DNA of 64,000 nucleotides from Ensifer adhaerens (GTDB lineage Bacteria > Pseudomonadota > Alphaproteobacteria > Rhizobiales > Rhizobiaceae): positions 2,266,509 through 2,330,508 of the forward strand of contig NZ_JABEKT010000001.1 in NCBI RefSeq assembly GCF_013283195.1, written 5' to 3'. The notes beneath the pieces were generated by a model that was not told where the DNA came from, ran no database searches, and was given only the letters and a program-made list of their open reading frames with translations. Positions 63,537 to 64,000 of this stretch are shown piece after piece. The position numbers were made by a program, and so were the translations under genes. Position 1 is the first letter of the stretch. Each line of letters opens with the position of its first letter.

Positions 63537-64000
63537 TCACTCGCTGCCGGTCACTACTGTTGTATCCGCACGTCCGCCCCATTCCGACCAGGAGCCGTCG
63601 TAGAGGGTGTTGTCGGTATGACCAAGGGATTGTAACGCCAGCGTGATGATCGCCGCGGTGACACCCGAACCGCAGGTCGTCACCACGGGCCTGGAAAGGT
63701 CGACGCCCGCGTCGGCAAATGTCTTGCGCAGTGTGTCGAGATCCTTGAACTTGCCGTTCTCGGAAAACGTGGTGGACGGCAGGCTGCGGGCGCCCGGCAT
63801 GTGCCCCGAGCGCATTCCCGCGCGCGGCTCGGCCTCGACGCCAAGGAAGCGTCCGGCGCCTCTCGCATCGGCAATCTGGATCGTGCCGGACTTGACGATG
63901 TCCTGCATGCGTTCGAATGAGGTGACTGCCGAAGGGGTGAAGGTGACGTTGAACGTAACGGGTCTAGGCGAGGGAACTTCTGTCGTGACCGGGCGCCCGT
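63537..64000 (-). CDS. sseA: 3-mercaptopyruvate sulfurtransferase (partial)
   Basis: The C-terminal 154 residues are present; the N terminus lies beyond the right edge. The second rhodanese domain has the catalytic loop CGSGVTA, the form that distinguishes mercaptopyruvate sulfurtransferases from thiosulfate enzymes (which have a basic CRxG loop). QIADARGAGRFLG, SGHMPGARSLPS and DGSWSEWGG support the family. Transfers sulfur from mercaptopyruvate to thiol acceptors. Confidence 0.9.
   Translation of the reverse strand, partial: GRPVTTEVPSPRPVTFNVTFTPSAVTSFERMQDIVKSGTIQIADARGAGRFLGVEAEPRAGMRSGHMPGARSLPSTTFSENGKFKDLDTLRKTFADAGVDLSRPVVTTCGSGVTAAIITLALQSLGHTDNTLYDGSWSEWGGRADTTVVTGSE

Overview
The window looks like a stretch of core chromosome from an alphaproteobacterium of the Rhizobiaceae, most like Ensifer/Sinorhizobium. 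This rests on gene content: phosphatidylcholine synthase (pcs), an NDUFS4-type complex I protein, IalB, BA14K-like and DUF982 proteins, the ppiD-trpD-trpC-moaC-moeA order, glmU-glmS followed by DUF502, recG, sdhE and mfd, and glnB-glnA. The DNA is GC-rich with strong third-position bias, so many long mirror reading frames oppose real genes. I see no insertion sequence, prophage, CRISPR array or rRNA. No clearly new multi-gene system stands out; the best leads are small features.

Layout. 0-5.7 kb: orphan barstar-like gene, tRNA-Arg, complex I accessory gene, tRNA-Pro, a membrane diguanylate cyclase, a GlxA-type AraC regulator beside an unexplained minus-strand terminator, a small lipoprotein, a gene-poor gap, a BA14K-like secreted protein and tRNA-Lys. 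5.8-18.3 kb: ccdA, an AEC transporter, a UbiH-type hydroxylase, pcs-qor, a complete BMP-type ABC importer (ATPase, two permeases, binding protein), a FadR-type regulator and a CNNM/CorC-type membrane protein. 18.5-24 kb: minus-strand operon ppiD-trpD-trpC-moaC-moeA (periplasmic folding, tryptophan, molybdenum cofactor). 24.4-32.6 kb: Na/Pi-type transporter, a polytopic membrane protein, then glmU-glmS-GNAT-DUF502, the UDP-GlcNAc supply route.

32.6-42.7 kb: recG facing sdhE-mfd, a DsbA/FrnE-like protein, an orphan YejA-like binding protein, ialB and hspQ. 42.9-48.8 kb: glnB-glnA with a good sigma-54 promoter candidate and an NtrC-like site, divergent from NAD(P)HX repair (nnr), then xanthine phosphoribosyltransferase, a CinA-type domain protein and wrbA. 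49-52.3 kb: a sparse, accessory-looking stretch holding tRNA-Leu and several very small genes, including two 40-residue single-span membrane peptides. 52.3-64 kb: a HAD hydrolase, a secreted protein, trkH, ilvA, a HlyU-like protein, a Tat-exported 2',3'-cyclic nucleotide phosphodiesterase, a second diguanylate cyclase, an Lrp-type regulator divergent from alanine dehydrogenase, DUF1203, a GNAT protein and a sulfurtransferase cut by the right edge.

Functional links: nitrogen assimilation (glnBA, ald with its Lrp-type regulator), cell-wall precursor supply (glmU, glmS), transcription-coupled repair and fork rescue (mfd, recG), and nucleoside or purine uptake and salvage (BMP importer, gpt, cpdB).
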